From: Kingdonia uniflora
Taxonomy: Eukaryota; Streptophyta; Magnoliopsida; Ranunculales; Circaeasteraceae
Assembly (NCBI GenBank): GCA_014058105.1
Contig: JACGCM010001390.1
Coordinates: 62,001-126,000, forward strand
Reading direction: 5' to 3'
Length of the DNA: 64,000 nt
Position numbers and translations under genes: made by a program. The notes below the pieces were generated by a model, which made no database searches, was not told the DNA's origin, and saw only the letters and a program-made list of their open reading frames with translations. Shown here piece after piece: positions 9,870 through 21,810 of this stretch. Positions within the stretch are counted from its first letter, which is position 1. The number at the start of each line of letters is the position of its first letter.

Positions 9870-12448
9870 TGTAGTGTCCCGAAATTTTTATTTATTTATT
9901 TATTATTATTTGATTTATTTATTTTTCATACATTGTGCATCATGCATTCACATACATTCCATACATCACGCATCTGTATCTCATTCCTATCGTCAGGGCT
10001 TTGAGTTCTTCTCTCTTCATTTGTGGTGGTTTCGTGGTCGTTTGACGGAGGAGGTCATGTTGTGGTTTTGTGAACCCGTGGTTGACTTACTGGGTGCTCG
10101 TATTTGGGCACGTTTGGGCGTTGTTGTTGTTGTTGTTGTAATTGCGAGGTCTGATCTGGAGAGGTTTTGCATTAGGATTCTTGGGCTCCCCAGTTTTTCT
10201 TAGAGGTAGAAGTCTTTTCGATCTTCTAAGCTATTCCAGCATCTGCTTCATTTCATTCGATCAGATTTATTCCTGCTCGAATAGATGTCTACCTGTTTCA
10301 TTTTATTTGAATGACCTACCTTCTGTTCGAATGCATTCCTGTCCGTCTCATTCTGTTCGGATAAAAATATCTTCTAACCGAATAGATGTCTGTTCGGTTG
10401 ATTTCCTTTTATTTTGTTCTGTTCGAGCAAGTCTTTTCCAGTTCGATTAGGCTTCTACCTATCTTGTCTTGTTCGTATAGTAATGTGTTCGATTCGATCT
10501 GTAGCGTGTTTGGATGACTAGGTTGGGTCTTTCACTCAATTTTTGACTGTTGGATTGCCTCGAGATGAGTGTCGTGCCTTTAGGGGTTTTATTTACCCAT
10601 TCCATTTCATTTCTTCCCTCACTTACACTCTCACTTTCACTATCTCTTCAAATTGGAATCTTCCTCTCTCTCGTTTCTCACTGCGATTCATTGTGGGATT
10701 GATCTCGCCACTTCTCTGGTGAGTGTTTTCCCTCCTTCCTCTCTCTATTGTTTGATTTGATTTTGGTTTTGGTAGAATCCTTATGATTCTAGGGTTTGGT
10801 GTTTGGGGCCTTTCTGTTGAGGTTGGAGTTATAATTCTCTGGCAGGTGTCGGGTTATTATTGTTGATGTTGGCGTGATTGTGTTGCCTGTGGTATTGGGC
10901 TGGTTATCGTGAGCCGTGGTGCTGGGGATTGGTTTGCCATGTCGTTTGTTGGTTGTGCGGCTTATCCTTTTATCAGGCGAGTTGTCCCTTTAAGCTAAAT
11001 TCCATTACTAATTTGATTTGTGCTAGATAGAGTTATGCATCTGGCATTTGGAGTATTGTGATATAATTTTGGCCTATGTTGTTTTCTTCTATGCTTGAAT
11101 TCTTGTTAAGCATCTGATGTATGTTCTCCTTGTCTGTTAGGAGGTTGTGCATTAGTGTAATATTTTTGTGGCATTGTTCTTGATTTGGGTTTCAGTCCTT
11201 CTGAGACTGATGAGTTTTGTTGCTGTGACTGATGGTCACTGTTTGCACCCGTGATAGGATTGCTGACCATTCTCTGAGGTAGATGGGTATCCTATGTGTA
11301 TGTTGGCCAGGTTGTGGCTGTTGGGTTAGGATGGTTTACCATTCTCTGAGGCAGATGGGTATCCTAAATGTGTTTTGGCTGGGTTTGGCGGCCGTTGTGT
11401 TTTGATCCTTGGGATCTATTTTTAGTGTAGGTTGTTATAGTCTTTTAACTTAATGGGATCGGATACATAACAATGCTCTACATCGGCTGACCCTCGATAG
11501 GACCTAGGATTCCTACATCGGGTTAAAATAGTAGGTGAAGTGCGGGCTGGACACTATCATATCTATTACCCTTCGGGAGTGTGGGATGGTGTGAGACAGT
11601 TTCTTTTGGTCCCCGTCTTATCCTCTGTGAGGTTGAAATTCCTTGGAATAAGTGAAGTAAAGTTCGGACGTTGGCTCCGTGGGTTGCAAAGCCCGAAACA
11701 CTCTGATCAAGTGATAAATCCTTAGCTTGGCTGAGCTTGACAAAAAATTGTGCCCATTATATCCAATTGAGATCTCTTTAAGGTTATTATGCATTAGCGG
11801 TTGATCAGCCCAATACACTGATTTGTAGGGCCTAGTACTTGATTTCATAACATCATAAAAGCATTCATTTTAGGACAATTCTTGAGTCACACCATATCAT
11901 ATCATATTACATCATTACGGCATATTTCTCATATCTGTTACAGCATACTCTTACCTCTTCCCCCTTTTAGCACGTATACATTACTGTCCTTTTTATAGCT
12001 TCCTTATCACTTTCATTTCTCCTCTTTCTCTGTACCTGTTATATTAGTATGTTATTTATCTTGTTGGGTTATTTACTGAGCAGTGGTTTTTCCCACTCTC
12101 GCATTATTCCCCCTTTCAGAGACAGGGTAGTTGGTAGTTTGGCTGAGGGCTTCAGCTGGGTTGGAGCTATTCTGCTATTGCAGATTTTGATCTGGTTTTA
12201 GTCTCCTTTGTTCGGTATTAGCTTTTGTCGATGTATATTTTAGAATTATTGTATACTCTCAGTTTGATATTTATATATCTTTCGCTTCTACTTTATTCTT
12301 TACTCTGATGATATTGCTATAGTGAATGACTGAGCTATTTTCTATTATCAAGTTTATTTGTGGGGTGAATCTTTGGATTCCCCGACATGCACACCCAAAT
12401 GATAATGTTTTATATTATTCTCTAATGCTTGGATTTTGAAGCGTGACA
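9870..12448 (+). mobile_element. Solo LTR (about 2.6 kb), relative of the element at 1-1919, inside an intron of the U-box kinase pseudogene
   Basis: It begins TGTAGTGTCCCGAAATTT and ends GGATTTTGAAGCGTGACA, a TG...CA pair. Segments co-linear with 1-1919 include the CT-rich leader with a donor (about 10640-10725), the block at 11455-11825 and the 'gattccccgac' tail. No retrotransposon protein or second LTR is adjacent, so a solo LTR is the simplest reading. The 5-bp flanks (gtaaa and gaatc) do not match, so either the ends are off by a few bases or the target duplication has decayed. It contains TTCGAAT-type repeats (about 10250-10500) similar in flavour to 3080-3290. Confidence 0.7.
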
Positions 12449-12605
12449 GAATCAACTGGACTTATTATGCGTTAAACATGCATAATGGATTTAGGTAAAA
12501 ATACCCCCAAGAGTCGTAGTAAGTTCTATAAATTTTCTTAAAAAACTAAGATTCAGTTAGTAGACTTGGATTGCATGGAATCTTAATCTGTTCCATGGAT
12601 TTCAG

Positions 12606-13285
12606 GTGGACATTTCGAGTAGAATGAGGCATCCTAACCTATTTCCCCTTATTGGAGCCTATTTAAAGGCCTCTACTCCTTTTTATGACTGCCTCTCTAA
12701 TGGTAGTCTTGAAGACCGGCTTGGGTGCAACGATGGCACTCCCCCTCTATCTTGGCAAACAAGGATAAGGATATCTATTGAGGCATGCTCCACCCTTATC
12801 TTGATAGACTCCAACAACCCAAAAAGCATCATCCACGGTGATCTCAAGCCCGTTACTATCCTCTTAGATGCAAATTTGACTTTCAAACTAAGTAACTTTG
12901 GCACATCTCACCTCTCCTATAAAAAAATTCAAAGGGAACCTCTACGTACATGGAACATGAGTTCCTGAAAACCAGAGAACTTTTACCAAGTTCAAACGTA
13001 TATTCTTTCGGGAGTATATTATTACGGCTCTTAAATGGGTGACCGACATTGGATATAGAAATAGAGGTGGAAACTTCACTGGAAAAGGAAAATTGGGTAA
13101 TATATTGGATGTTTATGCTGAAGATTGGCCCTTTATGCAGGCGAATCAGTTGGTGCACTTAGCATTGAGGAGCTGCAGTGTAAATAGTAAGAACAGACCC
13201 AACCTTGGTTCAGAAATATGGAGGGTTCTTGAGCCGATGAAGGCTTTTATGTGGAACCTCGACTTCTTTCTGATTAAGATCTGAG
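12606..13285 (+). pseudogene. U-box kinase pseudogene: kinase C-lobe
   Basis: After a clean ttcag acceptor the reading continues RMRHPNLFPLIGAY, then SNGSLEDRLG and PPLSWQTRIRI, all diagnostic of plant PUB kinases. The catalytic loop is HGDLKPVTILLD, with the metal-binding Asn changed to Thr. The activation segment starts SNFG instead of SDFG. Both changes would abolish phosphotransfer. A stop follows at about 12966. After frame changes the family's C-terminal block reappears at 13045-13250 (GKGKLGNILD, RPNLGSEIWRVLEPM). The hinge region before the SNGSLED block is also partly deleted. Confidence 0.9.
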
Positions 13286-13404
13286 GAAAATTGTAAGGTT
13301 CCTTCATATTTTGTCGGTCGCTAATGTGGAAATCATTATTCTTCGAGCATTTCCTGATGTTTTGCATTTATAATACTGATATCGGTTCTTTAAAAAACAT
13401 GCAG

Positions 13405-13588
13405 GAAACCATGCAGGATCCTCACATTACAGCGGATGGTTTTACGTATGAAGCTAAGGCGATAAAAAGATGGATAGACGGTGGCCATAAATCCTCACCC
13501 ATGACAAACCTTGAGCCTGCACATTGCAACCTTAATTCCAAATCTCTCTCTCCGGTCGACGATTCAAAAATGGCAGCAACAACCCTAA
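13405..13588 (+). pseudogene. U-box kinase pseudogene: U-box exon
   Basis: A cag acceptor at 13404 is followed by ETMQDPHITADGFTYE, AIKRWIDGGH and SPMTNLEPAHCNL, the U-box fold that recruits an E2 enzyme. Near 13534 the frame shifts and the rest of the U-box (PNLSLRSTIQKWQQQ) is read in another frame to a TAA at 13586. The exon is the last one of the gene family, so the 3' end of the dead gene is here. Confidence 0.88.
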
Positions 13589-13599
13589 TTCTTCTTTTT

Positions 13600-14506
13600 C
13601 CCTTTTCACTATATACGTCAATGTTCGTACAACTTTCATTTTATCTTTTAGCTTAAGTTGGAGTATTTCGATTGAAAGTGAGAGACATGGTGCAATTTTT
13701 TAATTTGTTTGATGATGGGATGGTCCTTAGAGTTTCGAAATTTGGGTTTGTGGATATTTTTGGCTGTGAATACTAACCAAAACTCGGTGCTTTTTGGGTG
13801 AATTGAGAGTTGGCATTACTAGCTGATATGGCTAATTTAGACACCATTGCCAAACAAAAAAAAGATTTATTGGGTCGATCGAATATAGAGGTAATCCATA
13901 ACTTATAAATTTAAGTCTGGCCTCTCTTACTAATGTCTTATACCAATCTAGATCTAATCCCTGAGGATATTTGATTAAACTAGAAGAAAATTTTCTTAAC
14001 TCCGAGCCCCACGTCTATCTAGAGAACTCAAGCATTTGAAATTTAAATCTTGGGAATACTAAACTTGGTCCCCCATCCAATCCTGCAACAATCTAACTGC
14101 CAATAGTCTGACATAACTACAATCCCATTTCTAGCCCTTTGCGTAAACTCCTTACTTTGGCCTCACATGATCTATAAACATGTTCTTGATTTGGATTCTA
14201 CTTGTCGGTAAGCTTTGTCATTGTTTTTTCCTTTTCTTGTCAGTTATCTATGACTATTTTGACTACGTTAGAATAACACAATGTGTTAACTTTAAATTGG
14301 AACACTTAGGGAATTGTTCTTTTGCGTAGAAATCGGACTATGGGCTGGACTAGTTATTGGCTTTGTAATTGAGTACTACACTAGTAATGCATACATGTAT
14401 CTAATCACTGTAATTGCATTATAATCTTTTCTTACATTTGGATTTATATTAATATAAAGCTAAAGTATGTAACAAATCTATGTTACTTTTACGTCGTATT
14501 TTGCAG
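13600..14506. other. Non-coding spacer between two pseudogenes
   Basis: No exon, repeat or element end recognised. I looked for earlier H+-pyrophosphatase exons here and found none, so that pseudogene is 5'-truncated or its earlier introns are longer than this spacer. Confidence 0.5.
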
Positions 14507-14817
14507 CTCCATGCAAGATGTTGCAGATTCTTGCAGAACTAGAGCAGCTACCAATGTTATCTTTGGCCTTGCATTGGGATACAAGTCAATTATTATTCCA
14601 ATTTTTGCCATTGCTCTTAGCATTTTTGTCAGATTCAACTTGGCTGCCATGTATGCTATTGTTGTAGTTACTCTTGGAATGTTAAGCACAATTGCTACTG
14701 GCTTGGCTATTATTGCAGACTGGAAAAATTGCTGAAATGGCTGGCATGAGCCATAGAGTCCATGAGAGAACTGATGTTCTTGATGCTGTCGGAAATACTA
14801 CAACCGCTATTGGAAAG
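14507..14817 (+). pseudogene. AVP1-like: Vacuolar H+-pyrophosphatase (type I) pseudogene, exon copy A
   Basis: The intact enzyme is a tonoplast proton pump that hydrolyses pyrophosphate. After a ttgcag acceptor the reading is [36 protein letters not shown] and [12 protein letters not shown], all characteristic of a central membrane segment of the pump. The segment normally reading YGPISDN is missing, and the frame shifts there (GLAIIADW then stop). The remainder, [16 protein letters not shown] and GNTTTAIGK, is in the next frame and ends at a GTACTT donor. An LTR element begins 59 bases into the following intron. Confidence 0.92.
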
Positions 14818-14876
14818 GTACTTCCAGTCATCTCTCATCTTCTTTATACTTGTTAGCCTTTGTCTTTGTTGCTGCC

Positions 14877-15992
14877 TGATGGACACATAAAATGACCACT
14901 ATTCCCATATGACTTAATGCTTATTATTCTTAATTTTATTATTAAACATGACTTATAAAACAAATTTTTATATTTTAGGTTACATGGAGCTCAGTTACCA
15001 AATATGTGCAAATACTAGGATGTATAGCTCAAAAGATGAACTGCTGGAGAAGAATGTAGAGTTGTCAAATACAAGGGTCCCACATGGGGAGGTTATAATT
15101 TTGGAGGATAACTCTTGGAGGTTACAATTTTATGTACATTCATGGCATATGTTATAAATCTCATATTAAATGTAAAAATCCTCTCCTTCATCTATAAAAG
15201 GAGAGGTGGTAAGCTCATAATAAGTACCCAATTTTGAGAGAATCATTCTTGTAGAGTGTAAGAGAGCATTATTGGAGTAAGTTGGTGCAAGTCCTGTAAG
15301 CATTTGGAGCATTTCATTTTGTAAGTCAATAAAATTCATCTTTTTGTTATTAGTTTATGTTCATTTCATTCTCATATCATTTAGGTTTTATAGTTGTTAT
15401 AATGGTCGGCTAAGTCCTCACTAAGGGTGAGGATGGATCTGCCATAAGCATATGATATTATGTAGTAGAATGTATTTTTCTCCAACACAATATGAGCATA
15501 TTATCACAAATCTCAAAACTATATTGTTTGAGACATCCATTATCATCCTATGATCTCTTTAAGTAGAGATATATGAAGAGTTTTGTAATTCTCAAATGAG
15601 ATAGTAAAATTGTATTAATATTATATTTTTCTAAGGTATGATCCAAATTAACATTTTATAGTTAGCATTGCTTTCATGGAATGTGTTTTTAGTACATACT
15701 TAGTTCATATGATATATTCTACTTGAGTTATAATCATGAAAATGTCGAAGTTTATTATTTCAATTAAGTGGAGAATTTAATATACGATACAATGTTGATA
15801 TTGTATGTAAATGGTGGTAAAATCCGAAGCCCCTAGACCTTTATTCTTGTTTAAAACTATATCATTGATTTTTACGGTTTTCAACCTTAGATTACTAAAA
15901 CACAAAGACCAAAACTAATTTGTAGTTCCGTTCGAAAGTGAACGACACTCTAATTTTTACCCATACTAGACACCAGATTTTGACTGTTATCA
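14877..15992 (+). repeat. Athila element 5' LTR
   Basis: Starts TGATGGACACATAAAATGACC-like and ends at a CA just before the primer site. It is nearly identical to 24574-25690, with scattered substitutions and a 1-base length difference. A short ORF (14948-15157) is also open in the other LTR at 24645-24851. A TATA box lies at about 15192-15198. Confidence 0.92.
15180..15206 (+). promoter_or_regulatory. LTR TATA box inside a 9-bp inverted repeat
   Basis: CCTCTCCTT and AAGGAGAGG face each other around a TATAAAA core, and the same arrangement is kept in the 3' LTR at 24877-24903. In the LTR this is the expected core promoter, so transcription would start shortly downstream. Confidence 0.7.
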
Positions 15993-15995
15993 AAA

Positions 15996-16016
15996 TGGTG
16001 CCGTTGTCGGGGATCG
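15996..16016 (+). other. Primer-binding site of the Athila element
   Basis: TGGTGCCGTTGTCGGGGATC lies three bases after the LTR. This is close to the Athila-type primer site TGGCGCCGTTGCCGGGGA, which is regarded as complementary to a tRNA-Asp 3' end. Two positions differ. Confidence 0.8.
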
Positions 16017-16199
16017 TTCGGTAATTAGAAACGGTTTTTGATTGTATTTTCTTTGATCTATTGCTTTTGATTTTTTGACTTTTTTTTATCATTTCTTTGA
16101 AAAAATTAGTTCACCATTGCAATTATTTATTTTACATATTTTTTTCTTCCTTTTGCCATTTGAGGTAGTTTGTTTGCGTTTACAGAGAAGGAAGAAGCG

Positions 16200-17600
16200 A
16201 ATACCCCAACATATTTCAGTATTGTTGAAGTGTTGACAAGTGCATTAACGTGATAAAAGACAATCAAAGAGAATAATTTCTTAATATTTTTTTCATAGTC
16301 GGTTTTACTTGGGTACAGTTAATGACTTAGGCTTAAAGTCAAGGCTTGAAGTAAGGCTTGATTAGGGTTGGTGTATTACATAAGACATAAACATAAGGTG
16401 GGGTTGGTACATACCACAAGGAGGCAGTTACAAATATCTAATTTTAAGTGGGGCAATTTCAAAAGAATAATAAAAGGCTTCACAAGTTACAAGTACTACT
16501 CAAACACTCACGTCTTTGTGGGGCCGTTATAAAGTGATCACTTCACAAGGATGTGACGTCATCAAAGCCATAAATAAGGAGTATCAATCAACGACAGAGA
16601 TTGTGAAGTGTTCCAAAGTTATGTTGGATGCACAGTTTCAATTTTCGATTTCTCTTGTAATTTGATCATCGTCATTTAAAAAAAAGAAAAAAAAAACTAG
16701 ATTAGTATTTTCTTTTCTTCTCCCTTTGAGTGACTTGTAGTAAGGCAAAATATTGTACTCTTGAGCGAAGAGTGTGTAATTAAAGCGAGGATAAAATTGT
16801 ATTTTTTCTGCAGGGGCAATATTGGAACCCACATCCGGGAATGACCTCTCTACAGCGCCTACTTGAGCCAGAGAGCCCTGGTGTGCCATCTCAACGGTTT
16901 CACTGGGGTAAACAACGAGCCCCTAAAAAGGCTGCTCCGCAGGTACTTTCTTCCACCACACCCTCCTACGATGCGGTCAATTTTTGTTCATGTGCCTGAT
17001 GTTTGTGCACTTTTAAATTCTAAACATTAGATAAAGGGCAAACAAAAAGCGGGATTTCATCACCCGTATGTGGCACCGCACACTAGGACCCCGGGAGGTC
17101 ACGACCCGGTTTAACATTTTTAAGAACAGGACATTGACTTTAAAAGAAACCAAGATTAAGCCATAAAATACATAGATAGATAAAAAGGCTTATAGAGCTC
17201 AGACCAGGAACATTAAGAACACGCTCATTAAGACCCCTGATATTGGCTACGTTTGTCTGGAGGAAGTACGTTCCTTGGCATAACTAGTACGGAAAGATGA
17301 TTCTAAGTAGTTTGCACCACCTCCCAGCATAGGTGCTTCTAGGTGACTAGAACTGCACGCGAGTTATTGCTAAAGCGAGTATACACAACTCAACGTATGA
17401 ACCGATCCATTTCAGGAATAGGAGCAAGCGAATCCTGAGACTGGGTTCACAACTTGACCTTAATTAAGGCCCATCTGAAATGGTTGTTGTGCTTATTTTT
17501 GTACACCTCATTGCTGTGTGATCATCATAGTGCGCACATCTATTAGTGTATGAAAGAATAGTTTCGAGGGCTTAAAAGTTGTCTTGAGAGGCTTAGAGGA
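16200..17600 (+). promoter_or_regulatory. Long untranslated leader of the Athila element with a second promoter-like stretch
   Basis: No protein is evident. A palindromic TGACGTCA (16554-16561) is followed by a TATA-like ATAAATAAGG (about 16570), then a pyrimidine- and A-rich stretch, then a ctgcag that looks like a splice acceptor (about 16813). This layout resembles an LTR or pararetrovirus-type promoter, but I could not find element ends. The remainder to 17600 is featureless. Confidence 0.4.
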
Positions 17601-17606
17601 TCGGAT

Positions 17607-19033
17607 TTGATAGATATTCCGATTTACTTCGAGGTAGGCGAGTCAACCCAACCGGAGATTCCAATCTCTATTGAAACGAGAGACCGTACAATCCTTACTC
17701 GTAGGGAACTCTTCCATGTTGAGGGTGAGTTAGAAACTTTTGATTTCCCAGTCTCTCTATTGAGACTCAATCCGAGTCCAATTTACTCATTCACTCCGTT
17801 TAGTGTTCTACCCCAATCACTTGAGATGGGAGATGCCAATGATAATGAGAATGGCCAAAGACCCGTGCAAATTCCTCTTAAGGATCACATGTTCCCAAAA
17901 ATGACAAATCATGCCTCGTGCATTATTTTACCTCCTACAACTGGGCAATTTGAACTTAGGAATGCGCTCATCAATTCATTGCCAAAATTCTCAGGAGGAG
18001 AAGATGAGAACCCATACGCTCATGTTAGGTATTTTGATGACTTAATGTTCCACCAAAAGTATAGGAATAAGAACAAAATGGAGGCCATGAAACTCGTGTT
18101 GTTTCCCTTTTCTTTACTAGGAAAAGCTAAGAGCTGGCTTCAAGCTCTACGACCAAAATCAATTACAAGTTTTGAAATGCTTACTGATGCCTTTTACAAT
18201 AAGTTTTTCTCTCTTGAGAAAACTGAGACCCTTCGTAGGGCCATTCTTAGGATTACCCAACTTCATGGAGATAACTTAAAGGATTATCTTGAGAGATATA
18301 AGGGACTGATCCTACAGTGCTCTCATCACGGTATCGACTCCTGGGTCCTAACTAGAAATATTTATGATGGATTAGATGCTGAAACCAAGAAAACTATAGA
18401 ATCCTTTTGCTTAGGGAAATTCACTGATAAGGATGATGTAGAGGATTTGGATTTCTCAGAAGAGATGGCTAAAAAATTGCAAACCGAGGGAACCATGAGA
18501 GAAACTGATATTCAAGAAAAGGGGGGTAATGCCTTTGGAGTTGGATCTAACTCCAATTCGGAAGCTAAGCTGACGACCATCTTGCGTAAGATAGAGTCCT
18601 GAGAAATAAGGAAAAACAAAATGTCTGTTAAAGTACCAATTTTTTATATTGAGATGCAAGCTTGTATTGCGTGTGACGATGTTGGAAATTATACTCAGGA
18701 TTGCTCTTTGATTCATGAAATTAGGGAAACCACAAAGGATCAGGTCAATATGTTTCATCAAAAACCTTCCTCTTTTCCTTATAACCAGTCACATCATCAA
18801 GGAAATTTTTCAGGGAGGAATAATTCGAATAACTATTTTGGCAGACCGTATTACCAAGGGAGTAATTCAAATCAAAATCAAGGTGGTGCATCTTTTACTC
18901 CCAATCACCAACCTTTTCTGCAAAATACTCCTTACGTTCCTCCTCAGAATAGGAAACCATCTTCGAATGATGACATCCAAGCCCTATTGCAATCCAATAA
19001 CCAGTTGATGCAACAATTCACGCAAATGAATTA
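17607..19033 (+). pseudogene. Athila gag
   Basis: The likely start is the ATG at 17826 (MGDANDNENGQ), and the frame is open back to 17607. The Athila-type capsid region shows FELRNALINSLPKFSG, AMKLVLFPFSLLGKAKSWL and FYNKFFSLEKTETLR. A stop at 18600 separates it from the nucleocapsid part at 18621-19033. There a single CCHC-like knuckle reads CIACDDVGNYTQDC, with Asn where His is expected. Downstream is an Asn- and Gln-rich stretch. The premature stop and altered knuckle argue against function. Confidence 0.85.
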
Positions 19034-19070
19034 GCAATCCATAACTCGAATAGAAACATCAATTGCTCAA

Positions 19071-20457
19071 TTGGCATCTGGGTTAAGTACTAGAGATAAA
19101 GGTACATTTCCAAGTCAAACCCAACCCAATCCGAAGGATCAAACCGAAAGTTTACACCGCGATCAGGCGAATGCGGTGATTACACTTAGAAGTGGAAAGA
19201 CTCTAGACAACAAATTTAGGATGCCTGAGGATGAATCACGTGAAAGTCCTAATCCTAGTTCTGAGAAAGTTGTAGAAGGAGGCAAACCTATATGTGAAGA
19301 AACCCCTTTTGTTGAGGAAGAGATTGGGCAGGTCTCACTAAGTGAGAAGATTATCGAAAATAATCCGCCTAGAATTCCTAGAGCACCTTTTCCCCAAAAG
19401 TTTTTAGTCAATAGGATGAACATTCCTGATGAAGAGGTTAAGAAGATGTTCAAGAATCTTAAGATCACTATTCCTTTCCTCGATGCGTTACAACAGATTC
19501 CTTCCTATGCAAAACATCTCAAGGACATCTGCACGTTCAAGAAACGTATGAATGTTTACAATAAAGCTTTCAATCTCCATGACAATGAAAATGTTTTTCA
19601 ATTGGATACTCAGGTTAGCTCTATAATCTTGAACAAAACACCCATGAAATACAAAGATCCAGGAATGCCGACAATTTCTTGTCACACAGGGACAAATCCC
19701 ATCGGGAAGGCCTTACTTAATTTAGGTGCCAGTGTCAACTTGATCCCTTATTCGGTATATAAGCAGCTAGGTCTAGATGGACTAAAATCGACACATAGAA
19801 CCTTGCAACTAGATGATTAATCTATTAGAATTCCTAAGGGAGTTGTGATGGATGTACTTGTCCAGGTTGACGAGTTTTTCTATCCTGTCGACTTTGTGGT
19901 CCTTGACACAAACCCGGTAGAAGACCCAAATACTGAGATACCTGTGATCCTTGGCCGACCTTTCTTAGCCACTGCTAATGCATTGATCAATTGCCGTACT
20001 GGAGCTATGAAGTTAACTTATGGGAATAAGCCCATCGATCTGAATATCTTCAATGCAACTCATACTCCATTTGAAGATGAACCCGATGAGTATAACATGT
20101 TTGGTACTGTTGCAAATAATACATTTCATAGTTCCAATTCTAGGGACCCGTTAGAAGCTTGTCTTGCATATTTTGGAGATAATTTAGATGTTGATGACCT
20201 TATCAATGAGGTCAATACCTTGTTAGATTTTGTTCCTATTGTGGATAGCAATGATAATGTTAAAAGTCAAAGATCCTGTTCCAGAAGCGGAGGAAGTGCC
20301 CGCTAGGTTAGAACTAAAATCTCTTCCTGAAAATCTCAAATATGTCTACCTAGGTCCTAATGAGACTCTTCCTACAATCATAGCATCCGACCTTGAACCT
20401 GAGAATGAAGAGAAATTAATGCGTGTATTAAAGGGAAATACAAAAGCTTTTGGATAG
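19071..20457 (+). pseudogene. Athila aspartic protease region
   Basis: The usual post-gag linker (ANAVITLRSGKTLDNK) is followed by LNLGASVNLIPYSVY, the protease active-site region. The catalytic Asp-Leu-Gly has become Asn-Leu-Gly, and a stop occurs at 19818. The second half (VILGRPFLATANALI) continues at 19845-20306. A frame change then leads into 20230-20457, which ends in a stop just before the reverse transcriptase. Confidence 0.85.
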
Positions 20458-20490
20458 AACATTTCAGATATTAAAGATATTAGTCCTTCT

Positions 20491-21810
20491 GTGTGCATGC
20501 ACAAGATAAAACTCGAGGATAATGCCATGAAGTCCAAAGAAGGACAACGAAGGTTTAACCCGACTATTACTGAGGTTGTGAGAATAGAAATTTTAAAACT
20601 GCTTGACGCTGGGATCATTTATCCTATTTCTGACAGCCCATGGGTAAGCCCAATTCATGTTGTTCCTAAAAAGTCTGGAATCACTGTTGTGAAGAATGAT
20701 CACAATGATTTTGTCCCCACTCGCATGACCACAGGGTGGCGAGTGTGTATAGACTATAGAAAACTCAATTCCATCACTCGAAAAGATCATTTTCCCTTAC
20801 CATTCATGGATCAAATGCTTGAACGTCTCGCCGGTCATGAATACTATTGCTTTCTTGATGGGTATTCTGGGTACAATCAAATACCAATCGCTCCAGAGGA
20901 CCAAGAGAAAGCCATATTTACTTGTCATTTTGGAACCTTTGCCTATCGTCGCATACCATTTGGGTTATGCAATGCTCTAGCAACATTTCAGCGATGTATG
21001 TTGATCATTTTCTCTGACATGGCTGAGCGTTTCCTTAAGGTTTTCATGGATGACTTCTCCATCTTCGGAGATTCGTTTGACCAATATATCCACCACTTAT
21101 CTACTGCTCTTGTTAGGTGTCAACATAAAAATCATGTTCTAAATTGGGAAAAATGTCACTTCATGGTGAAAAAAGGTATAGTATTAGGACATGTCATTTC
21201 AGCAATGGAAATCGAAGTAGATAAAGCTAAGATCGATGTCATATCTAGTCTCCCACCCCCACGAACAGTCAAGGACGTTCGTTCATTCTTGGGGCATGCA
21301 GAATATTACCGACGTTTTGTTCCTGAGTTTAGCAAAATTGCTCGGCCCCTCAGCAATCTCCTCACCAAGGACACCACCTTTTTATTCGATGATTCGTGTC
21401 TTAAAGCTTTTGAAAATCTTCAAACCCGTCTAACATCATCACCCATCATCTAACCTCCAAATTGGAACAAACCTTTCAAGTTGATGTGTGACGCATCTGA
21501 CTATGCCATTGGTGCAGTTTTGGCACAATACATTGATAACCTTTCGCGTGTCATCTATTATGCCAGTAAAACTCTGAATGATGTGCAACTCAATTACATA
21601 ACCACAGAGAAAGAACTTCTAGCGATAGTCTTTGCTCAAGAAATTTTTTGTTATTATCTCATAGGTTCTAAAGTAATAGTCTATATGGATCATGCTGCTA
21701 TCAAACACCTTCTTACCAAGAACGACACCAAACAACGCTTAATCCGATGGATATTATTATTATTACTTCAGGAGTTTGATATCGAAATTTGGGATAAAAA
21801 AATGTGCTGA
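20491..21810 (+). pseudogene. Athila reverse transcriptase and RNase H
   Basis: The polymerase shows SDSPWVSPIHVVPKK, WRVCIDYRKLNSITRKDHFPL, FLDGYSGYNQI and the catalytic FMDD box in KVFMDDFSIFG, all typical of this lineage. A stop lies at 21451-21453 in the connection. RNase H resumes at 21481 with [27 protein letters not shown] and [12 protein letters not shown]. It ends in a frame change where the integrase frame overlaps. Confidence 0.92.

Noticed and set aside
16222..16830. Solo LTR nested in the Athila leader
   Set aside because: Promoter-like content is present but I found no TG...CA ends with a target duplication.
19163..19468. 101-residue minus-strand ORF in the Athila element
   Set aside because: Shadow of the gag-protease linker; no independent motif.
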